A stretch of 24,444 bases of DNA, taken from NCBI GenBank assembly GCA_040878005.1, contig JBBDMW010000028.1, forward strand, positions 1 to 24,444, given 5' to 3'. The notes below the pieces were generated by a model that made no database searches, was not told the origin of the DNA, and saw only the letters and a program-made list of their open reading frames with translations. A program made the translations under genes and the position numbers. This DNA is from JBBDMW01 sp040878005 (GTDB lineage Bacteria > Chloroflexota > Dehalococcoidia > Lucifugimonadales > Lucifugimonadaceae). This document shows, piece by piece, positions 6,479-14,103 of the stretch. Position 1 is the first letter of the stretch; every line of letters starts with the position of its first letter.

Positions 6479-8089
6479 ATGAAAAAGTTGCTAAGGGCGC
6501 TCACTACAGCGCTCGCTGTATTCCTTATTGGCATTGCCGCGGTTGCATGCAGTTCGGGGCCGCAGGGTGAACCGGGGGCCATTGGTCCCGCAGGTCCGCA
6601 AGGAGAACTTGGCCCGGCCGGTCCCCAGGGTGAGCCTGGCCCGCAAGGCGAAACTGGCCCTGCCGGTCCCCGGGGTCCTGAAGGCCCCGCGGGCGCTGGC
6701 GCTTCGGCTGGCGTGGGGCTGGTTTCTTCAGGTGGGGAGCTACGGGTGGAGTTTGCCGGGACTGGCTCTGCAAGCACAGTGTCTCGCAGCGACCATAACC
6801 ACGATGACCGTTACTACACCGCTGACGAGCTGCGCGGTCCGGGGTCTGCCGAGGTCAACTGGGGCAACCTGACGAATGCCCCTGATGGCTTTGCCGATGG
6901 TATTGATGCAGACACGCTCGCAGGGCTGTCGTGCGAGAGCGACGCCACGGCTTCCTGGAACGGGACCGCATGGGTGTGCAGTGCTGGCGCCCAGGGCAAC
7001 CGTGCGAATCCTCCGCAGGTGCTCACACTATCCGCACCGGATGACGAGGGCATAGTCGGGCAATACACGGCGGCCACCATTGGCACGGACGGCCTGCCGC
7101 TAATCAGCTACTACGACCAGTCCAGCTCTGACCTGAAGGTTGCGCACTGCTCAGACATGAAGTGCTCAACTGCCACTGTTACCACGTTGGACAGCCCGGG
7201 AATCGTGGGCCAGTACACGTCAATTGCAATTGGGGCGGACGGCCTGGGCCTGATCAGCTATTACGACCAGACCAACACGGCTCTTAAAGTCGCCCATTGC
7301 TCCAACGTGGCGTGCACAGCCGCAAATACTACGACCGTGGACAATGAACTGAACGTTGGGCGGTTCACGGCCATAACGATAGGCTCTGACGGCCTGGGCC
7401 TGATCAGCTACGAAGATCAGACGCGCGCTGTGTTGAAGGTGGCTCACTGCTCCGACGTGGAATGTACCGGGGCCATAGTTTCAACCCTGGACGCCAGCAG
7501 CACGGTCGGGGGGTTCACCTCAATTACTGTTGGGGCCGACGGCCGCGGCTTGATCAGCTACTACGATCAGAGCAACACGGCGCTCAAGGTTGCTCACTGC
7601 TTCAACATCACATGCAGCAACGCAGTGCTCGCCCTTGTGGACAGCACGGGTGATGTTGGTTCGCACACTTCGATCACCACCGGCGCTGATGGCCTGCCTT
7701 TGATCAGCTACCGTGACCGCAACAACACGTCACTGATGGTGGCGCACTGCAACAACCCTTCGTGCGGAAGCGCGACTGTTGCCACAGTGGATTCAGCCGG
7801 TGTGGTGGGAGAATACACATCGATCACGATAGGCGCGAATGGGCTGGGCATGATCAGCTACTACGACCTGAGCAGCACTGACCTGAAGGTTGCCCACTGT
7901 GCGAACGTCCAGTGCAGCAGCGCGACCAGCGTCGTCGTCGACAGTGAAGGCGTTGTTGGCTGGCACACATCGGTGACCATTGGCGCTGACGGCCTGCCGC
8001 TGATCAGCTACTACGACCAGTCGAACACTGCGCTCAAGGTGGCGCACTGCTCAAACGAGCTGTGCGTGCCGTACTTCCGCCGCCGCTAG
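6479..8089 (+). CDS. Lipoprotein with collagen-like stalk and seven ~50-aa repeats (536 aa)
   Basis: ATG 6479 places a lipoprotein signal at the N-terminus (MKKLLRALTTALAVFLIGIA, AVAC, lipidated Cys24). GTG 6452 is an alternative start but overlaps an inverted repeat. About 16 uninterrupted Gly-X-Y triplets follow (about 27-74, e.g. GPQGEPGPQGETGPAGPRG), which is the collagen-like trimerisation pattern. Next is a DHNHDDRYYTADEL segment of the type found in phage tail fibres (about 112-125). From about residue 187 to the end there are seven repeats of roughly 49-50 residues, with core (V/I)G-x-(Y/F)TSITIGADGL-x-LISYYDQ...LKVAHC-x(4)-C. Seven such beta-rich repeats would fit a seven-bladed propeller, each blade with a Cys pair. 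The probable role is a trimeric surface adhesin or binding protein; the ligand is unknown. Confidence 0.85.
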   Translation: MKKLLRALTTALAVFLIGIAAVACSSGPQGEPGAIGPAGPQGELGPAGPQGEPGPQGETGPAGPRGPEGPAGAGASAGVGLVSSGGELRVEFAGTGSASTVSRSDHNHDDRYYTADELRGPGSAEVNWGNLTNAPDGFADGIDADTLAGLSCESDATASWNGTAWVCSAGAQGNRANPPQVLTLSAPDDEGIVGQYTAATIGTDGLPLISYYDQSSSDLKVAHCSDMKCSTATVTTLDSPGIVGQYTSIAIGADGLGLISYYDQTNTALKVAHCSNVACTAANTTTVDNELNVGRFTAITIGSDGLGLISYEDQTRAVLKVAHCSDVECTGAIVSTLDASSTVGGFTSITVGADGRGLISYYDQSNTALKVAHCFNITCSNAVLALVDSTGDVGSHTSITTGADGLPLISYRDRNNTSLMVAHCNNPSCGSATVATVDSAGVVGEYTSITIGANGLGMISYYDLSSTDLKVAHCANVQCSSATSVVVDSEGVVGWHTSVTIGADGLPLISYYDQSNTALKVAHCSNELCVPYFRRR

Positions 8090-8124
8090 AAGCCGGCCGG
8101 AACCGGCACAGAGAGAGTTAACAA

Positions 8125-8159
8125 AGAGGCCGTACGGTGATTTCACCGTACGGCCTTTA
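8125..8159. terminator. Terminator between convergent genes
   Basis: A 13-bp perfect stem, AGGCCGTACGGTG (8127-8139) with CACCGTACGGCCT (8144-8156), has a 4-base loop. AAAG lies before it and TTTAA after it. It sits between a plus-strand gene ending at 8089 and a minus-strand gene ending at 8192 and could serve both strands. Confidence 0.8.
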
Positions 8160-8191
8160 AATGACATGCCTGCGAGGGCTGCTGCGCTGCC

Positions 8192-8815
8192 TTAGCTCCT
8201 GAGCTGAAGAATGACCGTCGTCACCTCTTCAGGCAGGTTGCTGCGGGTGAGCGACAGCCTGGTCTGCGGGTCGCCCGCCTTTGCGCCAAGCTCCGTCAGC
8301 AGGGCGGCCAGCTCCGGCCCGGGCGCGCCGGCATCGGGGTCATATCCAGAGGGCACAATCACCTTCGGCTCGAACGACCTCACAACCGACGAAAGGTCAT
8401 CCGCTGAGAGAGCGCCGTTCTCGGAGGTGACCAGCAGCACATCAACCTGGCCTACAAGCTGCATGGCCTGTGCGTCCGGCTGAATACCCGGAACGCCCAG
8501 TACACCGACGTTAACGCCATCAGCATCAACGATGAATACCGTGTTAATGTCACGGGAGCTCTGCGGGTCCCCGGCGGGCGTTGCCACTCCACGTATACTG
8601 AGGCCAGAGATTTCGTACTCGCCGGGGCCGGTGAGGCTCTTCACCTCTTCCGGGAGGCCGCGGAGCGCCGAGTCCCTGCGGCTGAACGTGACGACGGTGT
8701 TCGGGTCCTTGAGGGGGCCGTCATCAGTGAACAGGGCGCGGAACGGATCACAGATCACAGTGCCAGCGCTTGCCTTGATTTCAAACGCAGACTGGCCGAG
8801 CCAACGTATCTCCAT
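8192..8815 (-). CDS. MBL-fold protein lacking the metal-binding residues (207 aa)
   Basis: The overall pattern matches the small UPF0173/YtkL-like metallo-beta-lactamase-fold hydrolases: MEIRWLGQSAFEIK at the N-terminus, DPF, then GPGEYEISGLSIRGV (63-77), NTVFIVDADGVNVGVLG (91-107), VDVLLV (124-129), P-x-x-VIVP (150-155) and LSLTRSNLPEE. The ligand motifs are gone. Where the family has SHxHxDH this protein reads SRRDSAL (45-51), HLGDLGH is VLGVPGI (105-111), and the late PMHY is PSGY (155-158). It is therefore probably catalytically dead as a zinc hydrolase while keeping the fold; the remaining role may be binding or regulatory. Length is normal for the family and the reading frame is intact, so it is not a decaying pseudogene. 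It is transcribed divergently from hrcA. Confidence 0.75.
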   Translation of the reverse strand: MEIRWLGQSAFEIKASAGTVICDPFRALFTDDGPLKDPNTVVTFSRRDSALRGLPEEVKSLTGPGEYEISGLSIRGVATPAGDPQSSRDINTVFIVDADGVNVGVLGVPGIQPDAQAMQLVGQVDVLLVTSENGALSADDLSSVVRSFEPKVIVPSGYDPDAGAPGPELAALLTELGAKAGDPQTRLSLTRSNLPEEVTTVILQLRS

Positions 8816-8860
8816 GTATAGGGAGGTCCTTTAGAGCAGTAGAAGGCGTTAGTGAACCGG

Positions 8861-8935
8861 CCAACTCTAGCAATGCGCCAGTTGGAGCGTCAAACTGATT
8901 GACACTTGAAAATGGGGCGTGCTAGGTTCGAGCAC
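8861..8935 (+). promoter_or_regulatory. hrcA promoter with two inverted repeats
   Basis: TTGACA (8899-8904) and TAGGTT (8923-8928) are 18 bp apart. GTGCT (8919-8923) and AGCAC (8931-8935) form a dyad over the -10/start region. A second dyad, CCAACT (8861-8866) with AGTTGG (8880-8885), lies upstream, towards the divergent gene. No canonical CIRCE operator (TTAGCACTC-N9-GAGTGCTAA) is present: the GTGCT/AGCAC arms are in the opposite order. The start at 8974 lacks a clear ribosome site. Confidence 0.45.
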
Positions 8936-8973
8936 CGGCCAATTCAGCGGGTTTGAACTACTGTTGGGTTGCC

Positions 8974-10008
8974 ATGACCACACTTACCAACCGAAAGAGC
9001 CAGATCCTCAGCATCATAGTCAATGACTATGTGAACACGGCCGCGCCGGTTGCCTCAGGCACAGTGGTGCGGTCGCACGGCCTCACCGTCAGCTCTGCCA
9101 CGGTGCGCAACGAGATGGGCGCGCTGGAAGAGGAGGGCTACATCCTCCGGCCGCACATCTCAGCCGGGGGTATCCCTTCAGACAAGGGATATAGATACCA
9201 CGTGCAGACGCTCGGCCCGGCGCAGGCGATAGCCGGACAGGACGCATGGTTCCTGGACACCGAACTGGGCAGCACGCCGGAAGATGTTGACGGGTGGGCG
9301 GATGCTGCTTCGTCAGCGCTTGCCGCTCTCCTGAACACGCTGGCGTTCGCCACGCCGCCGCGGGCGGAGTCCACGACGGTGAAGGGCATAGAGGTGTTCC
9401 GCCTGCAGGAGCTGGTGGTGATGCTGGTGGTCATTCTCCAGGAAGCGAGCATCTACAAGCAGCTCATCACGCTTAACGAGGCGGTTTCCGAGTCTGAGCT
9501 TGAGGCTACGCGCAACCGCCTGAGCGAGGCGCTGGTGGGGAAATCCGTCAACGCGCTTGAGGCGTCTGGCCCCACGCCCGCAGAGCCGCTGGAGCAGCAG
9601 ATCATTGCTTCGACCGCGGACATATTGCGAAAGCACGAGGCGCAGGCCCTGAGGAGCCGCCGCATGCAGGGCCTGGCGAGGCTGTTCGCCCAGCCGGAGC
9701 TGACATCGCAGCCGCATCAGGCTCGAAACGTTGTTACGGCCATTGAAGACGGCGAGGCGTTTGCTGTGCTGGCGGGCGAGGCGTCTGCGGACGGCGCTCC
9801 GGTGGTGCTGATCGGCCGGGAGAACCGCCAGGAGTCGCTGCACGAGTTCAGCGTGGTGGTGTGCCGGTATGGCGTGCCGGGGCAGGCGCAGGGCGTGGTG
9901 GGACTGATAGCTCCGACACGCATGCCGTACGGCAGGGCTATTCCCGTTGTACAGTACACAGCAAGCGCGCTGAGCAGCCTGGCGGGCCGAGTGTACGGCA
10001 TTGGCTGA
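8974..10008 (+). CDS. hrcA: Heat-inducible transcription repressor HrcA (344 aa)
   Basis: HrcA represses class I heat-shock genes by binding CIRCE and is kept active by GroEL. The N-terminal winged helix is clear: MTTLTNRKSQILSIIVNDYV, then VASGTVV...SSATVRNEMGALEEEGYI and PHISAGGIPSDKGYRYHV (family pattern PHTSAGRIPTDKGYRYYV; the Arg of SAGR is Gly here). The C-terminal GAF-like region ends with the expected GVVGLIAPTRMPYGRAIPVVQYTASALS. The length is typical. ATG 8974 is chosen because it aligns with HrcA N-termini; TTG 8955 is the alternative. dnaJ follows 210 bp later, without grpE and dnaK between them. Confidence 0.93.
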   Translation: MTTLTNRKSQILSIIVNDYVNTAAPVASGTVVRSHGLTVSSATVRNEMGALEEEGYILRPHISAGGIPSDKGYRYHVQTLGPAQAIAGQDAWFLDTELGSTPEDVDGWADAASSALAALLNTLAFATPPRAESTTVKGIEVFRLQELVVMLVVILQEASIYKQLITLNEAVSESELEATRNRLSEALVGKSVNALEASGPTPAEPLEQQIIASTADILRKHEAQALRSRRMQGLARLFAQPELTSQPHQARNVVTAIEDGEAFAVLAGEASADGAPVVLIGRENRQESLHEFSVVVCRYGVPGQAQGVVGLIAPTRMPYGRAIPVVQYTASALSSLAGRVYGIG

Positions 10009-10115
10009 TGCCGGGCCGGTCATTCCCGCGGCGTTTGCTGCAACTGTTCGCCGCTTTCGATCATCAAACTGGTGAATGGAAAGGCCCACACGCAGGCTTT
10101 TGCGTGCGAGCCGCA

Positions 10116-10146
10116 TTTATGCGCGGCCGTGCCTGACCCATATAAT
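10116..10146 (+). promoter_or_regulatory. Promoter candidate for dnaJ
   Basis: A consensus TATAAT occurs at 10141-10146, about 70 bp before the dnaJ start. The -35 is weak (TTTATG/TTATGC near 10116-10122). A small hairpin (CACGCA/TGCGTG, 10089-10106) lies upstream. No CIRCE element is seen in the hrcA-dnaJ gap. Confidence 0.35.
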
Positions 10147-10218
10147 TGTCTGGATTGCGTCCGCTGAAATCACATGCGCCGCCCGCGTAACGGCGAGCGG
10201 TCCTCTTGTACGGTGCCA

Positions 10219-11364
10219 ATGACATCCAAACGCGATTATTACGAAGTCCTTGAGGTTTCGCGCAGCGCTACGACTGAAGATATCAAGAAGTCGTTCCGCA
10301 AGCTGGCCCTCAAGTACCACCCAGACCGCAACAAGGAAGCGGACGCCGGAACGCGCTTCAAGGAGATAAGCGAGGCCTACCAGGTCCTGAGCGACCCGGA
10401 CAGGCGCGCCTCGTACGACCGGTTTGGCCACGCAGGCGTGAATGGCGATGCGGGCCGCGGGTTCGAGGGCTTTGAAGGCTTCGGCGGTTTCGGTGACATA
10501 TTCGATGCCTTCTTCGGCGGCTCCCAGCGCCAGGGGCCACGGCGCGGCAACGACCTGGAGTACCAGGTGAGCGTGTCGTTCGTCGATGCTGCCTTTGGTG
10601 TCGACAAGGCAGTGGAGCTGGACCGGATGGAGCGGTGCGAGCGCTGCAAGGGCACGCGCGCCGAGAAGGACTCCGATCTGAAGACCTGCACCACGTGCAA
10701 CGGCGCAGGACGTGTGCGCAGGGTGCAGAGGACGGTCTTTGGCCAGTTCCAGCAGGTTGCGCCGTGCTCCACGTGTAACGGCGAGGGCAAGATCGTCGAG
10801 AACCCGTGCTCGGAGTGCTACGGCCGTGGCACCGTGCAGCGGCACCGGACGATGTCCATCGAGATACCGGCCGGCATTGACGATTCCTCCAGGATCAGGA
10901 TGCGCGGCCAGGGTGAGCCGGGCGCGCTGGGCGGCGAGCCGGGCGACCTGTATGTGTTTGTGCGCGTGGAGCAGGACCCGGTGTTCTCACGCCACGGCGA
11001 CGATGTCCTGGTGGACATCGAGATGAACATGGCGCACGCCGCGCTGGGCGGTGAGATATCGGTGCCCACGTTGGATGGCGAAGAGGACCTGAAGGTACCG
11101 GCGGGCACGCAGTCCGGGCAGGTGTTCAGGATTCGCGGCAAGGGCATACCCCACCTGGGCAGGAGCGAACGCCGCGGCGACCAGCTTGTGACGGTGCGGG
11201 TGGTTACGCCATCGAAGCTCAACGACCGGCAGCGGGAGCTTATGAAGGAGCTGGCGGACTCGTTTGTCGGCGCGGGCGCATCGGTTAATGGGCGCGGCGA
11301 TGGCCGGGGCGGGTTCTTCGACCGGATCAAGGACGCGTTTGCCGGCGACGACCAGGGCGATTAG
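10219..11364 (+). CDS. dnaJ: Chaperone DnaJ (381 aa)
   Basis: This is the Hsp40 co-chaperone that delivers substrates to DnaK and stimulates its ATPase. It is a type I DnaJ. The J domain (RDYYEVLEVSRSATTEDIKK) has HPD at 34-36, and a Gly/Phe-rich linker follows (about 74-100, GFEGFEGFGGFGDIFDAFFGG). The zinc region has four Cys pairs at 140/143, 157/160, 183/186 and 197/200. The C-terminal substrate-binding domains follow (IEIPAGIDDSSRIRMRGQGE; VPTLDGEEDLKVPAGTQSGQ). The first zinc motif, CERCKGTR, has Arg where CxxCxGxG has Gly. ATG 10219 is chosen because MTSKRDYYE fits the family; ATG 10174 would add 15 unusual residues. Confidence 0.95.
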   Translation: MTSKRDYYEVLEVSRSATTEDIKKSFRKLALKYHPDRNKEADAGTRFKEISEAYQVLSDPDRRASYDRFGHAGVNGDAGRGFEGFEGFGGFGDIFDAFFGGSQRQGPRRGNDLEYQVSVSFVDAAFGVDKAVELDRMERCERCKGTRAEKDSDLKTCTTCNGAGRVRRVQRTVFGQFQQVAPCSTCNGEGKIVENPCSECYGRGTVQRHRTMSIEIPAGIDDSSRIRMRGQGEPGALGGEPGDLYVFVRVEQDPVFSRHGDDVLVDIEMNMAHAALGGEISVPTLDGEEDLKVPAGTQSGQVFRIRGKGIPHLGRSERRGDQLVTVRVVTPSKLNDRQRELMKELADSFVGAGASVNGRGDGRGGFFDRIKDAFAGDDQGD

Positions 11365-11433
11365 CGTGCCATCGCGCACCGCTGGCTTCCTGGTTCGTAC
11401 TTCTGCAATGTATTACCGGCAGGTGGCGCAAAA

Positions 11434-12327
11434 ATGCGCTGGATAGAGCTGAGCATCGAAGCGCCCGGCGAGTATGCGGAGCCTCTCGCTCATCTCTTTG
11501 CGCGCCACGGTGAGGGCGGCGTGGTGGTGGAGCAGAAGGGCGGCTATAACCCCGACGAGGGCGAGGCGCCGCCGGAGAACGCTCCTGTGACCATACGGGG
11601 CTACCTGCCCCTTGACGCCACTACCAAGAGCCGCAGGGCCATGATCGACGTGGGCGTGAGGCTGGTCGCACATCTGCACCCGCTGCCTCCCATGGTGGAG
11701 CGTACGGTGGACGAGGAGGAGTGGAGCCACCAGACGTTCGAGCCGGTGCGGATTGGCAGGCGGCTGGTGATCGCCCCGCCTGACAGCGGCGTGGAGGCGC
11801 AGGCAGGTGACGTAATCGTTCCGCTGGAGCCGGGCCTGGCGTTTGGCACCGGTCATCACCCGACCACGCGCATGTGCCTGCTGGCACTGGAGCGCCATAT
11901 AAAGCCCGGCGCGGCCGTGCTGGATGTGGGCTGCGGCTCGGGGATACTCAGCATCGCCGCACTGAAGCTGGGGGCGGCTAAGGCCGTCTGCCTGGACATT
12001 GAGGCGGATGCCGTGAAGTCAGCGCGATCCAACCTGCGACTGGCGGGCGTGGACGGGCAGGCCGAGGTCGTTGCAGGATCGCTGCCATCGCCAGCGGCCC
12101 CGGACGGTGCATTTGACGCCGTGCTTGCGAATATATCTGCCAAGGTGCTCATAGAGCTTGCGCCGCTGCTGCTGACATCGCTGAAGCCTGGCGGGGTGCT
12201 GATTGGATCAGGGGTGCTCGAACAGCGCAAGTTGGACGTCGAGAAGGCGTTTGTGGCTGCGGGTGGCGTCGTGGATGGCTCGGAGATGATAGAGGACTGG
12301 GTGGCGTTCACCGTGCGGGCGGGCTAA
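11434..12327 (+). CDS. prmA: Ribosomal protein L11 methyltransferase PrmA (297 aa)
   Basis: PrmA transfers methyl groups from S-adenosylmethionine to lysines of ribosomal protein L11 in the cytoplasm. The N-terminal recognition domain begins MRWIELSIEAPGEYAEPLAH. The hallmark FGTGHHPTT is at 137-145, SAM motif I (VLDVGCGSGILSIAA) at 162-176, and the catalytic-region motif VLANI further on. Residues EPGLAFGTGHHPTTRMCL match the family well. The gene starts 69 bp after dnaJ and ends two bases before the rsmE start, which indicates cotranscription with rsmE. A dnaJ-prmA-rsmE order is familiar from other bacteria. Confidence 0.93.
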   Translation: MRWIELSIEAPGEYAEPLAHLFARHGEGGVVVEQKGGYNPDEGEAPPENAPVTIRGYLPLDATTKSRRAMIDVGVRLVAHLHPLPPMVERTVDEEEWSHQTFEPVRIGRRLVIAPPDSGVEAQAGDVIVPLEPGLAFGTGHHPTTRMCLLALERHIKPGAAVLDVGCGSGILSIAALKLGAAKAVCLDIEADAVKSARSNLRLAGVDGQAEVVAGSLPSPAAPDGAFDAVLANISAKVLIELAPLLLTSLKPGGVLIGSGVLEQRKLDVEKAFVAAGGVVDGSEMIEDWVAFTVRAG

Positions 12328-12329
12328 CG

Positions 12330-13079
12330 TTGCATCGTTTTTTTGTGCCTGCTGAGGCGTTTCACGAAGGGGAGGTTACGCTGCCTGCCCCGGTGGCTGA
12401 ACAGGTGAGGCGCGTGCTGCGGCTTGGGCCTGGCGACGAGGTGGCGGTGTTCGACGGCAGCGGAGCTGAGTGGACCGCGACGCTGACCAGCGTTGACCGC
12501 AGTGGCGCTACGGCGAGGCTGGGGGAGCCGCGGACGCCCGGCGTGGAGCCGCCTGTCGAAATCGCCATTCTCCTGGCTGTCGTCAGGGCAGAGCGGTTCG
12601 AGATGGTTTTGCAGAAGGGCACGGAGCTTGGGGCGTCACGGTTTACGCCGGTGGTATCTGAGCGCGTGCAGGGCGGTGACGCCGCGGCGGTTTCGGCGAA
12701 ACGTCTGGAGCGGTGGCGGCGCATAGTCACCGAGGCGGCTGAGCAGTCGGGCCGGGTGATTGTGCCGCAGATCGATGAGCCGTTGCCGCTGCAAGCTGCG
12801 ATTCAGGCGGCGGTTGTAGGTGGGCCTGTGGTCCTGCTCTGGGAGGAGGACCGGAGCCAGGGTTTGAGGTCTGCTCTTCGGCCGGTTGTGGCAGCGGGCC
12901 CCTCGAAGATGGCGCTGGTGATTGGGCCGGTGGGCGGGCTGGCAGACCACGAAGTGAGAGCGGCCGAGGAGGCTGGCGCAGTTGTGGCCGGCATGGGGCA
13001 GCGCGTGCTTCGGACTGAAACGGCGGCTATAGCGGCGCTCACTGCGACGTTATACGAGCTGGGGCTGCTGGGCGGGTAG
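12330..13079 (+). CDS. rsmE: 16S rRNA (uracil-1498-N3)-methyltransferase RsmE (249 aa)
   Basis: RsmE is a SPOUT-class enzyme that methylates U1498 of 16S rRNA using SAM. The start is TTG 12330, immediately after the prmA stop, giving the typical MHRFFV N-terminus. Visible motifs are LQKGTELGASRFTPVVSER (95-112), RWRRIVTEAAEQSGR (128-142), GPVGG (199-203) and LRTETA (227-232), the last two forming the knotted SAM site. The second motif is normally GPEGG; here Glu is Val. The gene converges on gpsA with seven bases between stops and no visible hairpin terminator. Confidence 0.92.
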   Translation: MHRFFVPAEAFHEGEVTLPAPVAEQVRRVLRLGPGDEVAVFDGSGAEWTATLTSVDRSGATARLGEPRTPGVEPPVEIAILLAVVRAERFEMVLQKGTELGASRFTPVVSERVQGGDAAAVSAKRLERWRRIVTEAAEQSGRVIVPQIDEPLPLQAAIQAAVVGGPVVLLWEEDRSQGLRSALRPVVAAGPSKMALVIGPVGGLADHEVRAAEEAGAVVAGMGQRVLRTETAAIAALTATLYELGLLGG

Positions 13080-13086
13080 AGCGCGC

Positions 13087-14094
13087 CTACAGGCGCACCT
13101 CTGGCTGCGGGGCACGCCGCATGAGCTGCCCGATGGCCTGGGACGGCGTGAGCCCTTCAAACAGGACGCGCCGCGTGGCCTCAGCAATGGGCATCTCAAC
13201 CCTGTGTTTCTTGGCAAGGTTTATTGCGGCACTGGTGGTCGGAACACCTTCGGCAGTTTGGCCGAGCGACCGCAGGATCTCATCCAGGTTTCGTCCTGCT
13301 CCAAGCTCCTGGCCGACACGGCGGTTACGGCTGAGGCCGCTGTAGCAGGTGGCCACGAGGTCGCCCATGCCGGTGAGGCCTGCGAAGGTGTCAGGACGTG
13401 CGCCCAGGGCCACGCCAAGCCGGGTGATCTCATGCAGGCCGCGGGTTACGAACGCCGCCTTGGCGTTGTCGCCAAGTTTCATGCCATCGATGATTCCTGC
13501 GCCAATGGCGATGATGTTCTTGAGCGCTCCGCCAAGCTCCACGCCTGTCACGTCGTCGCTCGTGTACACGCGGAAGACCTCGGAGTTGAGCGCCTCCTGG
13601 GCAAGCCGGCCGGTCTCTTCTCCGGGGAACGCCACGGTTGCCGACGCCACTTTGCCCCCGGCCACCTCGGGCGCAAGGTTGGGGCCCGACAGTGCGCCAA
13701 TTTTCGAGGGGGCTACCTGTGGAAGCTCTTCTGCAATCAGCATGGACATGCGCTTGCCGGTCTCAATCTCGATGCCCTTGGTGCCGCTGACGACTGCGGC
13801 GTCGGCAGGGATGGCGTCTGCGACCCGGCGGAGGTTTGCGCGCATTGTCACAGAAGGCACGACCACGAAGACAAGCTCTGCGCCGCCAAACGCGGCTTCG
13901 GCTGATGACGAGACGGTAAGCGTGTCCGGGAAGCGCACGCCGGGAACCAGCCGCGCGTTCTGGCGGGCGAGGCTCAGCGCTTCGGCCTCTGATTTCGACC
14001 GCGCCCATAGGACGACGTCATGCCCCTGGCGCGCCAGCACAATGCCGAGGGTTGTTGCCCATGCCGTGGTGCCGAGGATTCCGGTGCGCGTCAT
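13087..14094 (-). CDS. gpsA: Glycerol-3-phosphate dehydrogenase [NAD(P)+] GpsA (335 aa)
   Basis: GpsA reduces dihydroxyacetone phosphate to sn-glycerol-3-phosphate, the backbone for phospholipids. Visible motifs are SGPNLAPEVA (substrate region), GALKNIIAIGAGIIDGMKLGDNAKAAFVTRGL with the catalytic Lys, and LTGMGDLVATCYSGLSRNRR. The N-terminal nucleotide site reads ILGTTAWATTLG instead of the common LGAGSWGTALA; GTT-type versions occur, to my knowledge, in Chloroflexota. It lies nine bases downstream of plsY, whose acyltransferase uses the product of this enzyme, and is the last gene of the argF-der-plsY-gpsA operon. Confidence 0.95.
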   Translation of the reverse strand: MTRTGILGTTAWATTLGIVLARQGHDVVLWARSKSEAEALSLARQNARLVPGVRFPDTLTVSSSAEAAFGGAELVFVVVPSVTMRANLRRVADAIPADAAVVSGTKGIEIETGKRMSMLIAEELPQVAPSKIGALSGPNLAPEVAGGKVASATVAFPGEETGRLAQEALNSEVFRVYTSDDVTGVELGGALKNIIAIGAGIIDGMKLGDNAKAAFVTRGLHEITRLGVALGARPDTFAGLTGMGDLVATCYSGLSRNRRVGQELGAGRNLDEILRSLGQTAEGVPTTSAAINLAKKHRVEMPIAEATRRVLFEGLTPSQAIGQLMRRAPQPEVRL

Positions 14095-14103
14095 GGCGGT
14101 GTT

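Noticed and set aside
8919..8935. CIRCE operator at hrcA
   Set aside because: Only five-base arms are present and their order is reversed (GTGCT...AGCAC rather than AGCAC...GTGCT).
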